Shown piece after piece: positions 1 to 9,928 of a DNA stretch of 64,000 nucleotides. Positions within the stretch are counted from its first letter, which is position 1, and each line of letters starts with the position of its first letter. A program made the position numbers and the translations under genes. This DNA comes from Salvia splendens (taxonomy: Eukaryota; Streptophyta; Magnoliopsida; Lamiales; Lamiaceae), in NCBI RefSeq assembly GCF_004379255.2, contig NC_056049.1:9796001-9860000 (forward strand), in the 5' to 3' direction. The notes beneath the pieces were generated by a model that ran no database searches, was not told where the DNA came from, and saw only the letters and a program-made list of their open reading frames with translations.

Positions 1-338
1 AAAATTGGTGCGAAAATTCCAGCCACAACTAAGAGAAGTCGCCACAATTGCTTCATCTTCAACATCAAACAATGCGTAAAGTTGGTAATGTATCCCAGTC
101 CAATGTGAAATAGCGAGAATCCGTTAACCGATCGCCTCAGGGCACTGGCTAGCACATATTGCGGTGGCGGCCAAAACTTGGGCATCCGGTGCGCATGGGG
201 GCTCCTCATTCGACCCATATTAAAACACGAATAAGTAAAATCTTTTTAGCAATGATTTGTTGTCAGTATTTTGGAAAAACTTCATTCCTAATGTCTTTTC
301 CATTCTTGTTCTTGTTCTCGTTTTATAGTTGCAATATA
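1..338. other. No gene recognised
   Basis: I see no coding region, RNA gene or element terminus that I can name here. The stretch ends at the TA target dinucleotide of a MITE. It may be more of the old repeat landscape, but nothing supports a particular family. Confidence 0.5.
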
Positions 339-505
339 CTCCATCCGTCCCAAAAATAGGCTAATTTTTTTCATTTTGGACCATCCCAAAAAATTAGACA
401 AAGTCTAAATAAGGAAAGTCTTGAACTATTTATAACGTGGACCCCACAATTCAACAACATTATTTTTTTTCTACTCTACTAATTAACTTTAAAACCCGTG
501 TCATA
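339..505. mobile_element. Truncated Stowaway-like MITE
   Basis: The left end reads CTCCATCCGTCCC directly after a TA dinucleotide. This is the terminal inverted repeat typical of plant Stowaway (Tc1/mariner) MITEs. The AT-rich body runs to the phrase AAAACCCGTG, which in such MITEs usually lies shortly before the right terminal repeat. No right terminus follows; the next MITE begins at once. The second MITE therefore probably landed in this one and the distal end was lost. Such elements are non-coding and depend on a transposase encoded elsewhere. Confidence 0.7.
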
Positions 506-507
506 TA

Positions 508-753
508 CTCCCTCCGTCCCACGTTACTTGAGGCGTTTCTTTTCGTCAAGGAATTTAAGAAAATTGTGTTCAGTGAGTTAAATAAAGTAGATGATGGAAT
601 AAAGTGAGAGAAAAAGAGAGAGAGAGTAAAGTAAAAGAAAGAATAAAGTAGGTGTGAATAGATGTTTTATTTTTAGCCAAAAAGAGAAATGACTCAAGTA
701 ACTTGGGACAATCCAAAAAGGAATACGACTCAAGTAACTTGGGACGGAGGGAG
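508..753. mobile_element. Stowaway-like MITE with perfect TIRs and TA TSD
   Basis: This 246-bp element starts with CTCCCTCCGTCCC and ends with the exact reverse complement GGGACGGAGGGAG. TA dinucleotides lie on both sides (506-507 and 754-755). The subterminal block ACTCAAGTAACTTGGGAC occurs twice near the right end, about 38 bp apart, so the right terminus contains a short internal duplication. It has no coding capacity. Termini and TA duplication match Tc1/mariner-derived Stowaway MITEs of plants. Confidence 0.9.
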
Positions 754-755
754 TA

Positions 756-1270
756 TAATAGGTATGTGGACACAGCGGCAGACCCAACCAATGAGAGGAA
801 CCCACAAGAGCCCGACGGTGAAGGTGAGACATCGAACCAGGAACAGATTAGTGAGGAGTAGAGTGAAGACGGGTGTCCGAGAAGGTAGAGGAACCCGTCA
901 GTTCGTTATGGAGATTTTGTTAGATATTAGTTTGATTTACTAGATCTTTTATTTTCCTTTTTGAGAATATTTATATTGTTATTTTGATAGAGTCAATCTT
1001 CTTAGGTTTTTTTCTTGATTCTTTCCCAAGTCGTAATGTCCGAATCAAGTAGGGGGAATTCTATAAATTATAGAATTCCCGTTAGATCGAGTCATTGGAA
1101 AATAAGAATAAAATCTTTTTCTCATCTTGCTCTCTTTTATCGCCAAACCCTAATATCTCTCGCTAGGGTTTATCGTTCCACAACTTCAATTCGCGCGCTC
1201 TCCGCCAGATAGGATAACCAGATCCTATCATCTGGTGCTTTCTTGATCTACTCTTCCTCCACTCCGTTTC
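756..1270 (+). other. Possible LTR and leader remnant of an old chromovirus
   Basis: This stretch lies directly upstream of a decayed Ty3/gypsy gag that begins at 1275. Its position and its T-rich composition suggest the end of an LTR and a leader. The segment around 1220-1240 could be a primer-binding region, but I could not match it to a tRNA. Only one copy is present in the window, so LTR borders cannot be tested. It contains a perfect palindrome at 1054-1080. Confidence 0.35.
1054..1080. repeat. Perfect 27-nt palindrome
   Basis: Two 13-nt arms, starting GGGAATTC and ending GAATTCCC, flank a single central A. The pairing is exact. The site lies in the putative LTR/leader remnant about 200 bp upstream of the gag start. 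It could form a cruciform or an RNA hairpin; no function is known to me. Confidence 0.85.
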
Positions 1271-1274
1271 CATC

Positions 1275-2280
1275 ATGCCGTCCGAGTGCGATGACGGAGA
1301 CGGTACGCCTGTTACCCATGAATATACGACGCAGAAAGTGGGACAGATGGTTTTTGACATGTAATTGCGACAAGCAAATTATGAGAAGAAGATGATGGCT
1401 CATAAACATGAGCAAGAGGCCTTTGCTCGCCAACAAAAGATCGTTAACAAGAATATTAACGATTCATTATCCAGTCTCGCAGCCTCACTCCGCGCGAAGC
1501 CCGCCCTCCAACCGGTCGCCGAAGCCACAGCGCCTGCTACTCGCGGCTGGTCTTTACCGCCGTCCATCACAACAAAGCCGATCGATTTCGAGCAGGACTC
1601 TCACCTTAAACTATCCTTTAACATCGTTTTTATTTGATGATGCAGCGGAAGAATGGTTGACTTATTGGGAAGACAACACAACATCGAAATCTTGGGATTC
1701 TTTTCTTCTGGCGGTAAAGAAACGGTTTGACCCTGATCTTTACGAGGATTACGTTGGTCGTCTGGCACCCTTAGACAATCGTCCACAGTGGAAGCCTATA
1801 AGACTGAGTTTGAGGCTAAGCTCCAGAAGGTTGCCCACGTCAGTGACTCGACACTGACATCCTTGTTTATTGCCGGCCTTAAATCGGCTCTGAAGCAAGA
1901 GCTCTTGACGCGACGCCCTACCACCTTACAGGACGTTTTCGCCCTGGCCCACAGCTAGAGGTTTGTCAAGCTGCCGCGTCGGCTTTACCCTATCCGAAAC
2001 CTTCCTGGTAATCCCATGGGAACAGGCCAGCACAGCCGTTTGACCCACCGACCAAAAAATACGGGCAGCCTGATCAGAAGAACACCCGTTAGGGACAGCC
2101 CCCACGAGACTACCTGATAGATCAGATTTCAGCAGCGGAGCGGGATGAGAGGGCCTGCCTGGGTCTTTGTTGGTGGTGTCTGGAGAAATACTCTAGGGCA
2201 TATGTCTGTGCTAAGAAGTTTTACGCCCTCATGGGTGTGGATGACGACGAGGATGACCCCTCATTGGACTCTGACATTAT
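1275..2280 (+). pseudogene. Decayed Ty3/gypsy chromovirus gag fragment
   Basis: This is a degraded capsid/nucleocapsid gene of a chromovirus. An ATG at 1275 opens a short frame that soon meets a TAA. Downstream, in other frames, are a Lys/Glu/Gln-rich N-terminal part (about 1365-1600) and the Retrotrans_gag core with AAEEWLTYWEDNTTSKSW followed by an FDPDLYEDYVGRL stretch (about 1635-1780). Next comes a segment resembling the nucleocapsid tail before protease (DDDEDDP near 2240). Several frameshifts separate these blocks, and part of the gag between the N-terminal region and the core appears deleted. The frame stops abruptly at 2280, where Athila A1 is inserted; the remainder lies outside the window. 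The family is fairly sure, the exact chromovirus clade is not. Confidence 0.75.
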
Positions 2281-3805
2281 TGATAAGGCTCATTTCATGC
2301 ATTAGTTATGGGGTTAAATTTTGTGATTTTAGTGAACTAATAAGTGTTTGTAAGTTCAGGTGCGTGAAATATCTGCCAGACCTAGGAAATGCATACAAAT
2401 CAATCGGGCAGACGAAAATGAGGAAAGGGAAGTGAAAAAGCGCCAGCAATTTACCTGACCGATGAAATGATGAAACTGCTGGTAGGAAGCAAAAGTGAAC
2501 AAGGAGCAAATTCTAAAAGATCCTTTTTCAGAGGCCAAAAATGACAAATCATGAAGAAGGAGTGCCCTAGGGATCTGAGCCTCAACTATTAAAGGGACAA
2601 CTATCTTGAAGAGGAGGAGATACCAGCTTCATCGCACTCTTTAGTTTCACTTTTAGTTTTAGCTCACTTCACACACGCATTTGGCATCAATGGGGTAATT
2701 CTGGGCATATTGGGTTCTGTTTAGCTTAGTCTGTGGTGTAATACCGTCTCTACGCGAGCGAAGATACAATCATTTTTACTTTTTCATTATTTTGTCTCGC
2801 CATGAACTTCTTTGTCGGAAGCTCGGCGACTGCTATTTCCGTTTGAACCTTATTTAAGTGGCTATGGAAGTTTATGTTTTCTGTTTTACTTCTGTTTTGA
2901 TGCCTGATGTTGGATTTTACTGATTTGGATGCTTTTCGCAATTGACTGTTGAATTGTAGTTGTTTGTTGTTTAATCGATTGAATCGGACTTGAAGGATGT
3001 GGATCTGGATGTGGTCTAGCTTGGATCGGGTTAATCGGGTGTGGAATTGTGATTTAGAGTTGTGGATCTGATACGTACTGGTTTGAATATTTGCATAGTT
3101 ATGGCTGTTTTACTGTTGCTTTTGATTTACTTGACCTGGTAGTGTAGATCTGGTAGTTTTTTCTACTTAATCGTAATGTTTGAAGTCCGATCTGAGTTTA
3201 CCCTGTTTCTCCGAGTTTGATGCTCTGTTTCGTCTGTGGTCATTTCATATTTGCTGAAGAAGATGAAGATCGTTGGTAGTTAGTGTCAGATCTGTTGTTT
3301 ATTTGCTTTTGCAGCTTTTTTCTGTCACCGTAGCTAATTTGGGAAATTATTCCCACTGCTTTTTTTTCTTGCGTACTTGTCTGATTGTTTTGGGAAATAT
3401 TTTACTTGACCAGGTAGTTCGTTTCAACTTTCCTCAATTAAGTCGTTTCTTGAGTCATGCATGCGTACGTGTTTTTCTCATTTCTTAGGTCCACTAGTTA
3501 GTTAGGCGCTTTTAATTCTCTCGAGTCCAGTAGTTTAAAGAAACTTAACCCATGAGTTGCGTGGCAGCATCCGACCTCTCCCAAACCCTCTAATTACTTG
3601 CTAACACCTCCATCTTAGTGGGATCGATCCTTACTTCCATATACTAGCCAATAGTATGATGAGTTAAGGTTTTGAAGCAGTGAAAAGTGTATCCAACGAC
3701 CATTTCTGATAGATTCATGATCTCCTAGACCTTGTGATCTAGTGAATCCTCTAGACCTGTTGGACTGACAAACACATAGTGCACACACTCTTTCTAGCTA
3801 CTTCA
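2281..3805 (+). repeat. Athila A1 5' LTR
   Basis: The 1525-bp LTR starts TGATAAGGCTCATTTCATGC and ends in CTACTTCA. The same start (TGATAAGGCTAATTTCATGC) and a similar end (AAGTTTCA) bound the LTR of Athila A3 in this window. It interrupts the chromovirus gag at 2280. The U5 part (about 3618-3660) holds the GGGATCGATCC motif and a small hairpin found in all Athila LTRs here. No clear TATA box was found. The partner LTR is not in the window, so age cannot be estimated, but the divergence from A3 suggests an old copy. Confidence 0.85.
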
Positions 3806-3807
3806 AA

Positions 3808-3825
3808 TGGCGCCATTACTGGGGA
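3808..3825 (+). other. A1 primer-binding site, decayed tRNA-Asp type
   Basis: TGGCGCCATTACTGGGGA lies two bases after the LTR end. Athila A3 has TGGCGCCGTTGCCGGGGA at the same place, which is complementary to the 3' end of plant tRNA-Asp. The three differences are all transitions (G-to-A or C-to-T), consistent with decay by deamination. Confidence 0.85.
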
Positions 3826-3909
3826 TAGATGTCATTATTTATGTTTTAGTTTAGAGTGGTTTGGTGTATATAGTTTTGATTTGTTGCTTTTATTTTTTGT
3901 TTTCAGTTT

Positions 3910-4106
3910 ATGAGCAGGGGCTCAAAGTTTGGGAGCTGGAATTATACCCCCAATTGGAGAGACACTCAGTTCAATTGACAACCTAAAGAAGTACTTGCCC
4001 CTGTAACCACCAGATCAGGGTTCACAACAGCTGACCCACTCCAGTTGAGTTCAGAAAGTGAAGAGGATCTGACCTCGCTAGTGGAACGGACGCAGAGTGA
4101 TTTGGA
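3910..4106 (+). pseudogene. A1 gag, N-terminal fragment
   Basis: The frame opens with ATG and encodes MSRGSKFGSW. The A3 gag opens at the same distance from its primer-binding site with MSRGSRFG. An in-frame TGA follows after about 22 codons, where a TGG codon would be a single transition away. A TTRSG motif, conserved in the other Athila gag starts here, comes next. After roughly 65 codons the homology ends because the reverse-oriented Athila A2 is inserted. The rest of A1 would lie beyond A2, outside the window. Confidence 0.7.
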
Positions 4107-4807
4107 TTGATCAAGTTATATAGAAGATAACCGATCGGATGGATCAGTTAGCAAATGTCGTTGCCACTTGATCAAGGGGTTCTCGCTCTCGCTTGCCACC
4201 AATGTAATTTATAACTCCCAGACTCGCACTACTTTAACAGTAAAGCGGCAAGTACGGGGTCGATCCCACAGAGAAACCGGTGTATCGAGTGTGTGAGTAG
4301 TGAACAGGGTTCGGCTGTTGCCATGCTTTAATTTGGGAGTTTTTAACTACTGAACTGGAACAGTAAACAAGATAACACTTTGCCATTCAACATAATAAAT
4401 ATTCGGACACTTGATCGAAAACTTGAAAGCGAAACTGAACTGGAACAGTAAACAAGATAACGAAAACAAAACAACTTTGACTTTTATACCCAAAGCTAAA
4501 ATAATGCTATGAACTTGCGGAATACAAAAAGATCGTTTCTTTAACTACAGAATTAAACTAAGCTATGAACTTCGGAAAATAAGAAAGCGAGTAAAGCTGA
4601 GAAGTTCTCGGTCGGAAACTTCGAGAAGATGCCGAACAGATATTGAGTATTCTGTCGCGCTCCCTTTCCGTCGCTCTCTCTCTAATTGAACCTTTCTCTA
4701 ACTAAGCTAACTTTGTAACTGGAAACTAAACTCAACTAGAACGAAAAAAAAAGAAACTAAAAGGAAGATGCTGAAAAAGAAGATCCTTCATTATGGTGGC
4801 ACATCCT

Positions 4808-4816
4808 CTATTTATA
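4808..4816 (-). promoter_or_regulatory. A2 LTR TATA box
   Basis: The minus strand reads TATAAATAG, a good plant TATA box, about 460 bp from the 5' end of the LTR. This would place the U3/R border just left of it. Confidence 0.6.
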
Positions 4817-4911
4817 AGTTCGCCGCAATGACCTCCAGCTGGATAACGATCTCGGAAGAGGATATTCGCTCACGCTATGATCGAGCATTTCATCGATGGA
4901 TACATGTCTTC

Positions 4912-5067
4912 TTCTAGAATGACGTCGCTCCTCAATAACATAATGATGACTCAGCTCCGTCCTTGCGTCTTGCGTTTCAGCACGTGTCCCCTTCTAGAAC
5001 ATCGTCCTTGATAACAGAATGATGATCACCATCCAGCTCATTAGCCTCACGTCTCCTTCTTCTAGAA
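4912..5067 (-). promoter_or_regulatory. Three heat-shock-element-like sites in A2 U3
   Basis: TTCTAGAA, the inverted core of the HSF site nTTCnnGAAn, occurs at 4912-4919, 4992-4999 and 5060-5067. The first and third are extended to TTCTTCTAGAA, giving three HSF half-sites. They lie about 96, 176 and 244 bp upstream of the TATA box. Each sits in a degenerate 70-80-bp repeat that also contains a sequence like ATAACATAATGATGA. HSF sites drive heat activation of the Arabidopsis copia element ONSEN; heat response here is only inferred. Confidence 0.5.
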
Positions 5068-6647
5068 CGCAGTGGTCCCCGCCTAACTGCCTGATCACTC
5101 CTTTGATCAACTCCCCCGATTTTTGGTCTTTTTCGCCTTTTGTACCAGCTTGATCAGCTTGCCTTATTGCCCTTGGTCAAGCGGCATTCCTGCACAATTA
5201 GCACTTGCTTTGCGCGATAAACTGATCAAGTAGCATACATTTTACCCCTAAACCGATGCATGAAATAGACCTTTTCAAACTGCTCACACTTAAAACATAC
5301 TTGTCCCCAAGTATAAAGAAAAAGAAAAGAAAAAGATAAGGCAAATTTCAGGCATGATTTACTCATTCCAAGAAAGTAAAAGAAAACGAAAAGACAAAAC
5401 AAGACTGAAAACAAAAACACATATTCACATAGATGCATTAGACCGAATAAACTTTCAACAATCATACCCGAGGTCGAGGTCAATCCATTTGCCAGCAGCT
5501 TATGTTTCTTCCCTTTCGCGTTCTCTTGATCAAGGTGTCAGTTTGTCAAGATTGCTCAATCGAAAACCAACTGTTGGATTCACCCAGTCACTCATTTCTC
5601 ACAAGAGATGTTAGGACTGTTCAATCGATATTGCCACAAGTTTAATACCTCGAATCAGACTGCATAAGATAGTTCCTTAAGGTCTTTGTTTTGGTTGTAA
5701 TGGGCTTAAGGGGAGTAATGTGTTAGGGTAGGGTCCTAGGGGTTCTAAGTTAAAGATATAAACTGTAAAAAGAAAAAAGAAAAACACATGAGTCAAGAGA
5801 CCAAAGATCTGAATAAACTTACTGGATCAGGCTGAACTATTTATTTTATCACTAGATATCTCACTGGGTCAAGTTGCGACCTTTAGCCTTTAATTTTTGG
5901 CTTATTCCCTAACTTTCGACTTACTGGGTCAGGTTATAACTCTTTCCTGCCCTCTTTTTCTCAAACTTTTTTTTTTCTGATATTTCCAACATTTTTTTTA
6001 ACAACTTGATTCTTGACTTGATCAACCTGATTGACTAACCTGATCAAACCGGCTACCCCTGTATTCTGACTTTCTATCGTTATCCCCCTTTCTTTTGAAA
6101 TGATTCATCTCTAGACCCTTTTTCCTCACGTATTTGTAAAAAAAAGTTTAAGGATGTGGGTTTCGGTTTCAAAAAAATGGGTAAGAGTGTATTTGGCTCA
6201 ACGTGGTTAACTAGGGGGTGCCTTATTTGATGAGGGGGGTTTGTGAAACGAAAGAAGAAAAGGCTCAAATGGTTAAGTCCTAACGCCTTCAGTCCTTACT
6301 ACTTGTGCAATTTTCATTTAATTATTAAAAAGTGGCATCTCGTATTTTTTTCTTTGTAAAAACAGTAGAAAGTGTTCTACTTTGGCTTATAACTCACATA
6401 TGGAGAGGCTTCACAGAAGGTTTTAAAATTGAGCATTTCCATCATACTTGCGTCGTTCAAACTGATCAAGTTTAGGAATAAAGTTTCTACATGTAAGCAT
6501 ACTGATTCCTTTTTTGTACTCTTCCCAAAGCAATCAAGTCTTTCATTTATCCAATTGCATGCATACTGCCCTAATTATTATTAAATGTTAATTTGCATAT
6601 TTATAAATCGACATGAATGATTAAATTGAGGCTAACCCTCCCCCCTC

Positions 6648-6689
6648 CCACTGCATATGAACTCGTCCTCGAGGGACTTGATGCAGTGG
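6648..6689 (-). other. A2 stem-loop 1 (CCACTGCAT / ATGCAGTGG)
   Basis: A 9-bp perfect stem encloses a loop that itself contains the short palindrome GTCCTCGAGGGAC-like sequence. In sense orientation the 3' arm runs straight into AGTGGGAGGGGGG, a purine-rich tract. A4 has a stem-loop at the matching place with a different but still complementary stem (45644-45685). Confidence 0.65.
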
Positions 6690-6731
6690 AAAAAGGGTTA
6701 GGCAACGGCAGAGACAAGCCAAGAAAAACTT

Positions 6732-6893
6732 CTCACACTTAGACCAGACACTGAGCTAAGTGGGAGATGGTGCCAACAATCAAAGCATGCCAATCAAAAC
6801 AGAAAAATAATAACCCAAAACATATAGGCAGTCAAAACCAATAAAAACATGCATAACTTCTCACACTTAGACCCAACAAAGGTCTAAGTGTGA
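6732..6893 (-). other. A2 stem-loops 2 and 3 (CACACTTAG family)
   Basis: Stem-loop 2 pairs CTCACACTTAG (6732-6742) with CTAAGTGGGAG (6756-6766), with one mismatch. Stem-loop 3 pairs TCACACTTAGAC (6861-6872) with GTCTAAGTGTGA (6882-6893), a perfect 12-bp stem with a 9-nt loop. The same stem sequence recurs three times in A4, so it is conserved between the two Athila families. Confidence 0.75.
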
Positions 6894-6982
6894 AAGTGGA
6901 ACAGAATATCAGTTATATTACCGACCAAAAATAAAAACATAAATTGTATCAATTCGAAATGAGCTGAGTTCAGGGGGGTATA

Positions 6983-9310
6983 CTAGTGCTTCCGTGAGGG
7001 TTGACCGGGGGATGCCGAAGGATGCCTGGATGAGGTACGCCAGACTGGAGGAGAGCTTGTAGAGGGAGGTGGTGGTCGCTGATTGCGGGTTGCCTCCAGC
7101 AACCTGGTTAGCAGGATCAGTTGAGCTTGGGAATTCTCCACTAGCTGCGTTAACATTTTCTCCACACGGAGCTTCCATCCATTGTCTCCTTGTGCAGCCT
7201 CCTCTTGCTCCGTCCTCGGAGTGTGCACCAAAACCTGCCTTGGCCCCTGTTGCCTATCAGGGCTCGCCGGGCGATCAACTGTCCTCCTCCTCTCCTTCGG
7301 CCTTTCCTTCTGCTGCTCCTTCTGAGCTGTAGTGTAGAAGCGAAGTTTCCCACCGACCGTCCGTTCAAGTACCTGTATTCTTACAAAGAAATCCAGGTCA
7401 AATAATTCTGGTTTGCAGCAGCGACTGGGGCGCTCTACATTCTCCTGGAACACCAGGGTCCAATTGCACCTTATGTAGGCTCCAAGAAGGTGGCAGACGT
7501 TCAGGTGGCGGGCAGGGCGAGTGGCAATTTGATTTATCGAGTAAGCCAGCCAGAAGCCAAGGTGCACCTTCCTTTGCTCCCTCATGCTCCACATAAAGTA
7601 GAGCTCGACCAAGGTTATGATTTCCATTGTGTTGGCTTGACCAAGGAGTTTGCAGCCGAGGTAGACTTGGGCGAGGCGGAGGGCTGGATCAACAATGTGA
7701 TGTCCTTTGGATTAAGAGGCTTTGAAAGTGGGGGCACGTCCATTGCATAAGGCCTGTCAGACGGCCTGCTGATCAAAGTCCGACTTCCTTTGAGGAAGGC
7801 CGATGTCACGCCCGAACCACTCCCCGCTGGCGACCTGGGCGTCTGTGTAGAGTCCCATCCTCACAGAGAACTCGTTCAAGCTCATCTTTTGCCCGCGGCC
7901 AAACACTCTGAAGGAGACATTCCTGGACTCCAAGTCTGTACTTCCGGTAAACAGGAATGTCGTGAAAAACTCCTTAGCCAGGGCCTCCGACACGGAAGAC
8001 TCATCAATCTCCAACAGCCAGTCAAAACCAATGCCGGTAATGTACTCGGAAATTTCTCCTCAACCCGGATCTTCTCCAGGGCGGTTGGTGGAGTTTCTTT
8101 CCGGCCTTCAGCCTCTTCTGGCCCGTCATTCTCTGGTGGACCTCCTCCTGCCATTTGGGGTTGTCGAATTCCAGCACCTGCTGCAGGAGGTCTGCGGTCA
8201 ATGCCACGGTCGGTTTAGAGTAGTCGGCGGTGGGGTGTTGCAGGCCTTCCTTGTTGCCTGCGGGGCATTCGTGTCCATCGGAGTTCCCTACCCTCAGTAT
8301 CGCTACCCTCGTCTCCCTCTTGTGGGGAGGCAGGTTGGTGGGCGTCGGTGATCACAATCCCCACATTGGCAGGGCGGCTTCTCTTAGGAGGAAGAAGAAC
8401 ACTCTCCTTCCCCTTTTGCTTCCTCACCGGCCCCTTGGTTCTCTGGCTCATCCTCATCCACCAGCTGCCGCACTACGCGGGGCCTCTGCTCCGGCTCTTC
8501 CTCCACCCTCGGCCGACTAGCCCTCTTGGCCTCTATTTCCTCTAGCAGCCGGTCCATATTCATTCGGCGCGTCTGGCGGCGCAGTGGTTGCTCCCCCCTC
8601 TCCGGTTCATCCTCTACATTAGGAATGAAGTTCCATTCCGCCTCCCGTCGTTTCATTAAAATTTCACTGGGAGGAGACAGAAAGTCCTCCGTATCATCGT
8701 CGTCTATGTCCACAACCTCTATCGGCTGTGGCGGCCCTTGGAGAGGGGAGTTGGAACCCCCCGCCACTTGGTAGTGATGGGATGGTTTGGGCAGATGTGC
8801 CCTCTGCTGGTGGTGGCGGTGTAGACTCCGCTTCCTCGTCCGGAGTGGCGACAGGCTGCGTCCCTCTCTCTTTTTTGTCGGAGTCGTCTCCTCTGTATTG
8901 TACCAGCGGGAAAAAAAAGGAGTAGGTGTAGGAGCGGGAGGGGGAGATTGTGTTTTGGGGGGAGATGGAGGATTTTGTGGTGGATTTTGGGGAGTTGGAG
9001 CGGGGTCCCTAGACTGGGAAATTCCGAGTGGGGCTTTCAGAGTGGCGTAAACCACCGCGATGTCCATCTCGGCAGGTACACTGCAGAGGATTCTCTCTAG
9101 GCGCCTCATCTCTCTAGGCGCCTCATGGCCTCTGGGTCCACTTCAGGAAGTGGAGCGGTGGCGCTAGTTTGTGGTGGAGGGACTGTGGTGGTCGGCGTGG
9201 AAGGGCCAGGGGCTTCTGAGACTGTTTGGGCTTGGGATGAGGTTCTCCGATCACTACTGTTGGGCCGCCACTGGAGGATGAGGATGAAGTGCTAAGTTGA
9301 GTGATCTGCA
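6983..9310 (-). pseudogene. A2 third ORF (ATHILA ORF-1-like), broken
   Basis: This decayed copy of the large third ORF follows pol in Athila elements. The part at 7757-8207 (DLxxxxVSFRVFGRGQKMSLNEF) and the part at 6983-7627 (KVHLGFWLAYSINQIATRPAR) match the ORF3 of A4 (about residues 540-720). The N-terminal half (8384-9310) is rich in Pro, Ser, Arg and acidic residues, as in A4. Frames are broken at several points. One break is a 17-bp tandem duplication at 9093-9126. The homologous Arabidopsis protein family is known as ATHILA ORF-1; its function is not established. I see no signal peptide or membrane helix that would support an envelope role. Confidence 0.75.
9093..9126. repeat. 17-bp tandem duplication in A2 ORF3
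   Basis: The 17-mer CTCTCTAGGCGCCTCAT occurs twice in direct succession (9093-9109 and 9110-9126). The open frames on the two sides switch exactly here, so this duplication is a frameshifting lesion of ORF3. Confidence 0.9.
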
Positions 9311-9928
9311 TTTTCGGTGATGGCTGTGGGTGATTTCGTGGAGAAGATGATAATTTGGGAGGGTTTTGAATCTTGGGAGAAAACAAATGAGAGCAAATAG
9401 AATGTACTATAGGCGGTTTGGATAAAAGTGAAATACGGATCAAAAAGCTGCCTTTTATACCGAGATCCCGACGGTTGAGATCCCTGCGACGCTTCGCATA
9501 CATGCGTACCTTTTCAGAGTGACAGTTGCCTAGCTTCCCCGATACACTTCTTCTCTCCAGTACATTTTTTCCAATGCAGTAGTTAGTACTCTCTGACACC
9601 CTTTCAATGAGTGTACACGTCCTGTCATCACCCTACCCTGATCAATTCAACAATTGTAGCCCACAAATTAAATTCAAATTTCAACTGATCAAGTTGACAA
9701 TTAATTCCAGATGAAAACTCAAATAGTACCACTTGATCAGTTTCTTCCTCACTTTCCAACTTTTAAAATCCTAAGCTTAAAAACTAACACATGAAAAATA
9801 TTTACACTATCTACCAAGGACTTGACCGAGTTCCCCTAGGACGTCACTTGATCAGTATAATAGATTAAGAAATTTGTTGCGTGATCAAGCAGACTACCCA
9901 AGAGTACCCGGTCACTCCTTTTACCTGC
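9311..9928. other. A2 spacer between pol and ORF3
   Basis: AT-rich, with no coding similarity that I recognise. It contains five copies of the YTGATCAR palindrome (9638, 9685, 9733, 9848 and a GTGATCAA variant near 9882). The A4 counterpart is 48833-49480. Confidence 0.6.

Larger units (their letters stand above)
4108..5277 (-). repeat. Athila A2 3' LTR
   Basis: In sense (minus) orientation the LTR begins TGAAAAGGTCTATTTCATGC at 5277. It carries a TATA box (TATAAATAG, 4816-4808). The conserved Athila U5 motif is present in plus-strand form GGGGTCGATCCC around 4256-4267. The right border is firm because it abuts the CTCACACTT end motif that also abuts the A4 LTR. The left border is an estimate: TG at 4108 gives a U5 length like the other Athila LTRs, but TG at 4155 is also possible. 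Three TTCTAGAA sites lie upstream of the TATA box. Confidence 0.75.
5278..6960 (-). other. A2 3' non-coding region between ORF3 and 3' LTR
   Basis: No credible coding frame was seen in this 1.7-kb stretch. It holds the LTR-adjacent motif CTCACACTT (about 5283), many copies of the A2-specific palindrome YTGATCAR (5526, 6018, 6040, 6462) and three stem-loops at 6648-6893, which are listed separately. The equivalent region of A4 (44203-46090) has the same layout. Confidence 0.7.

Noticed and set aside
4155..4160. TG at 4155 as the A2 LTR border
   Set aside because: It would make U5 about 50 bp shorter than in the other Athila LTRs; 4108 fits better, though neither can be proven without the other LTR.
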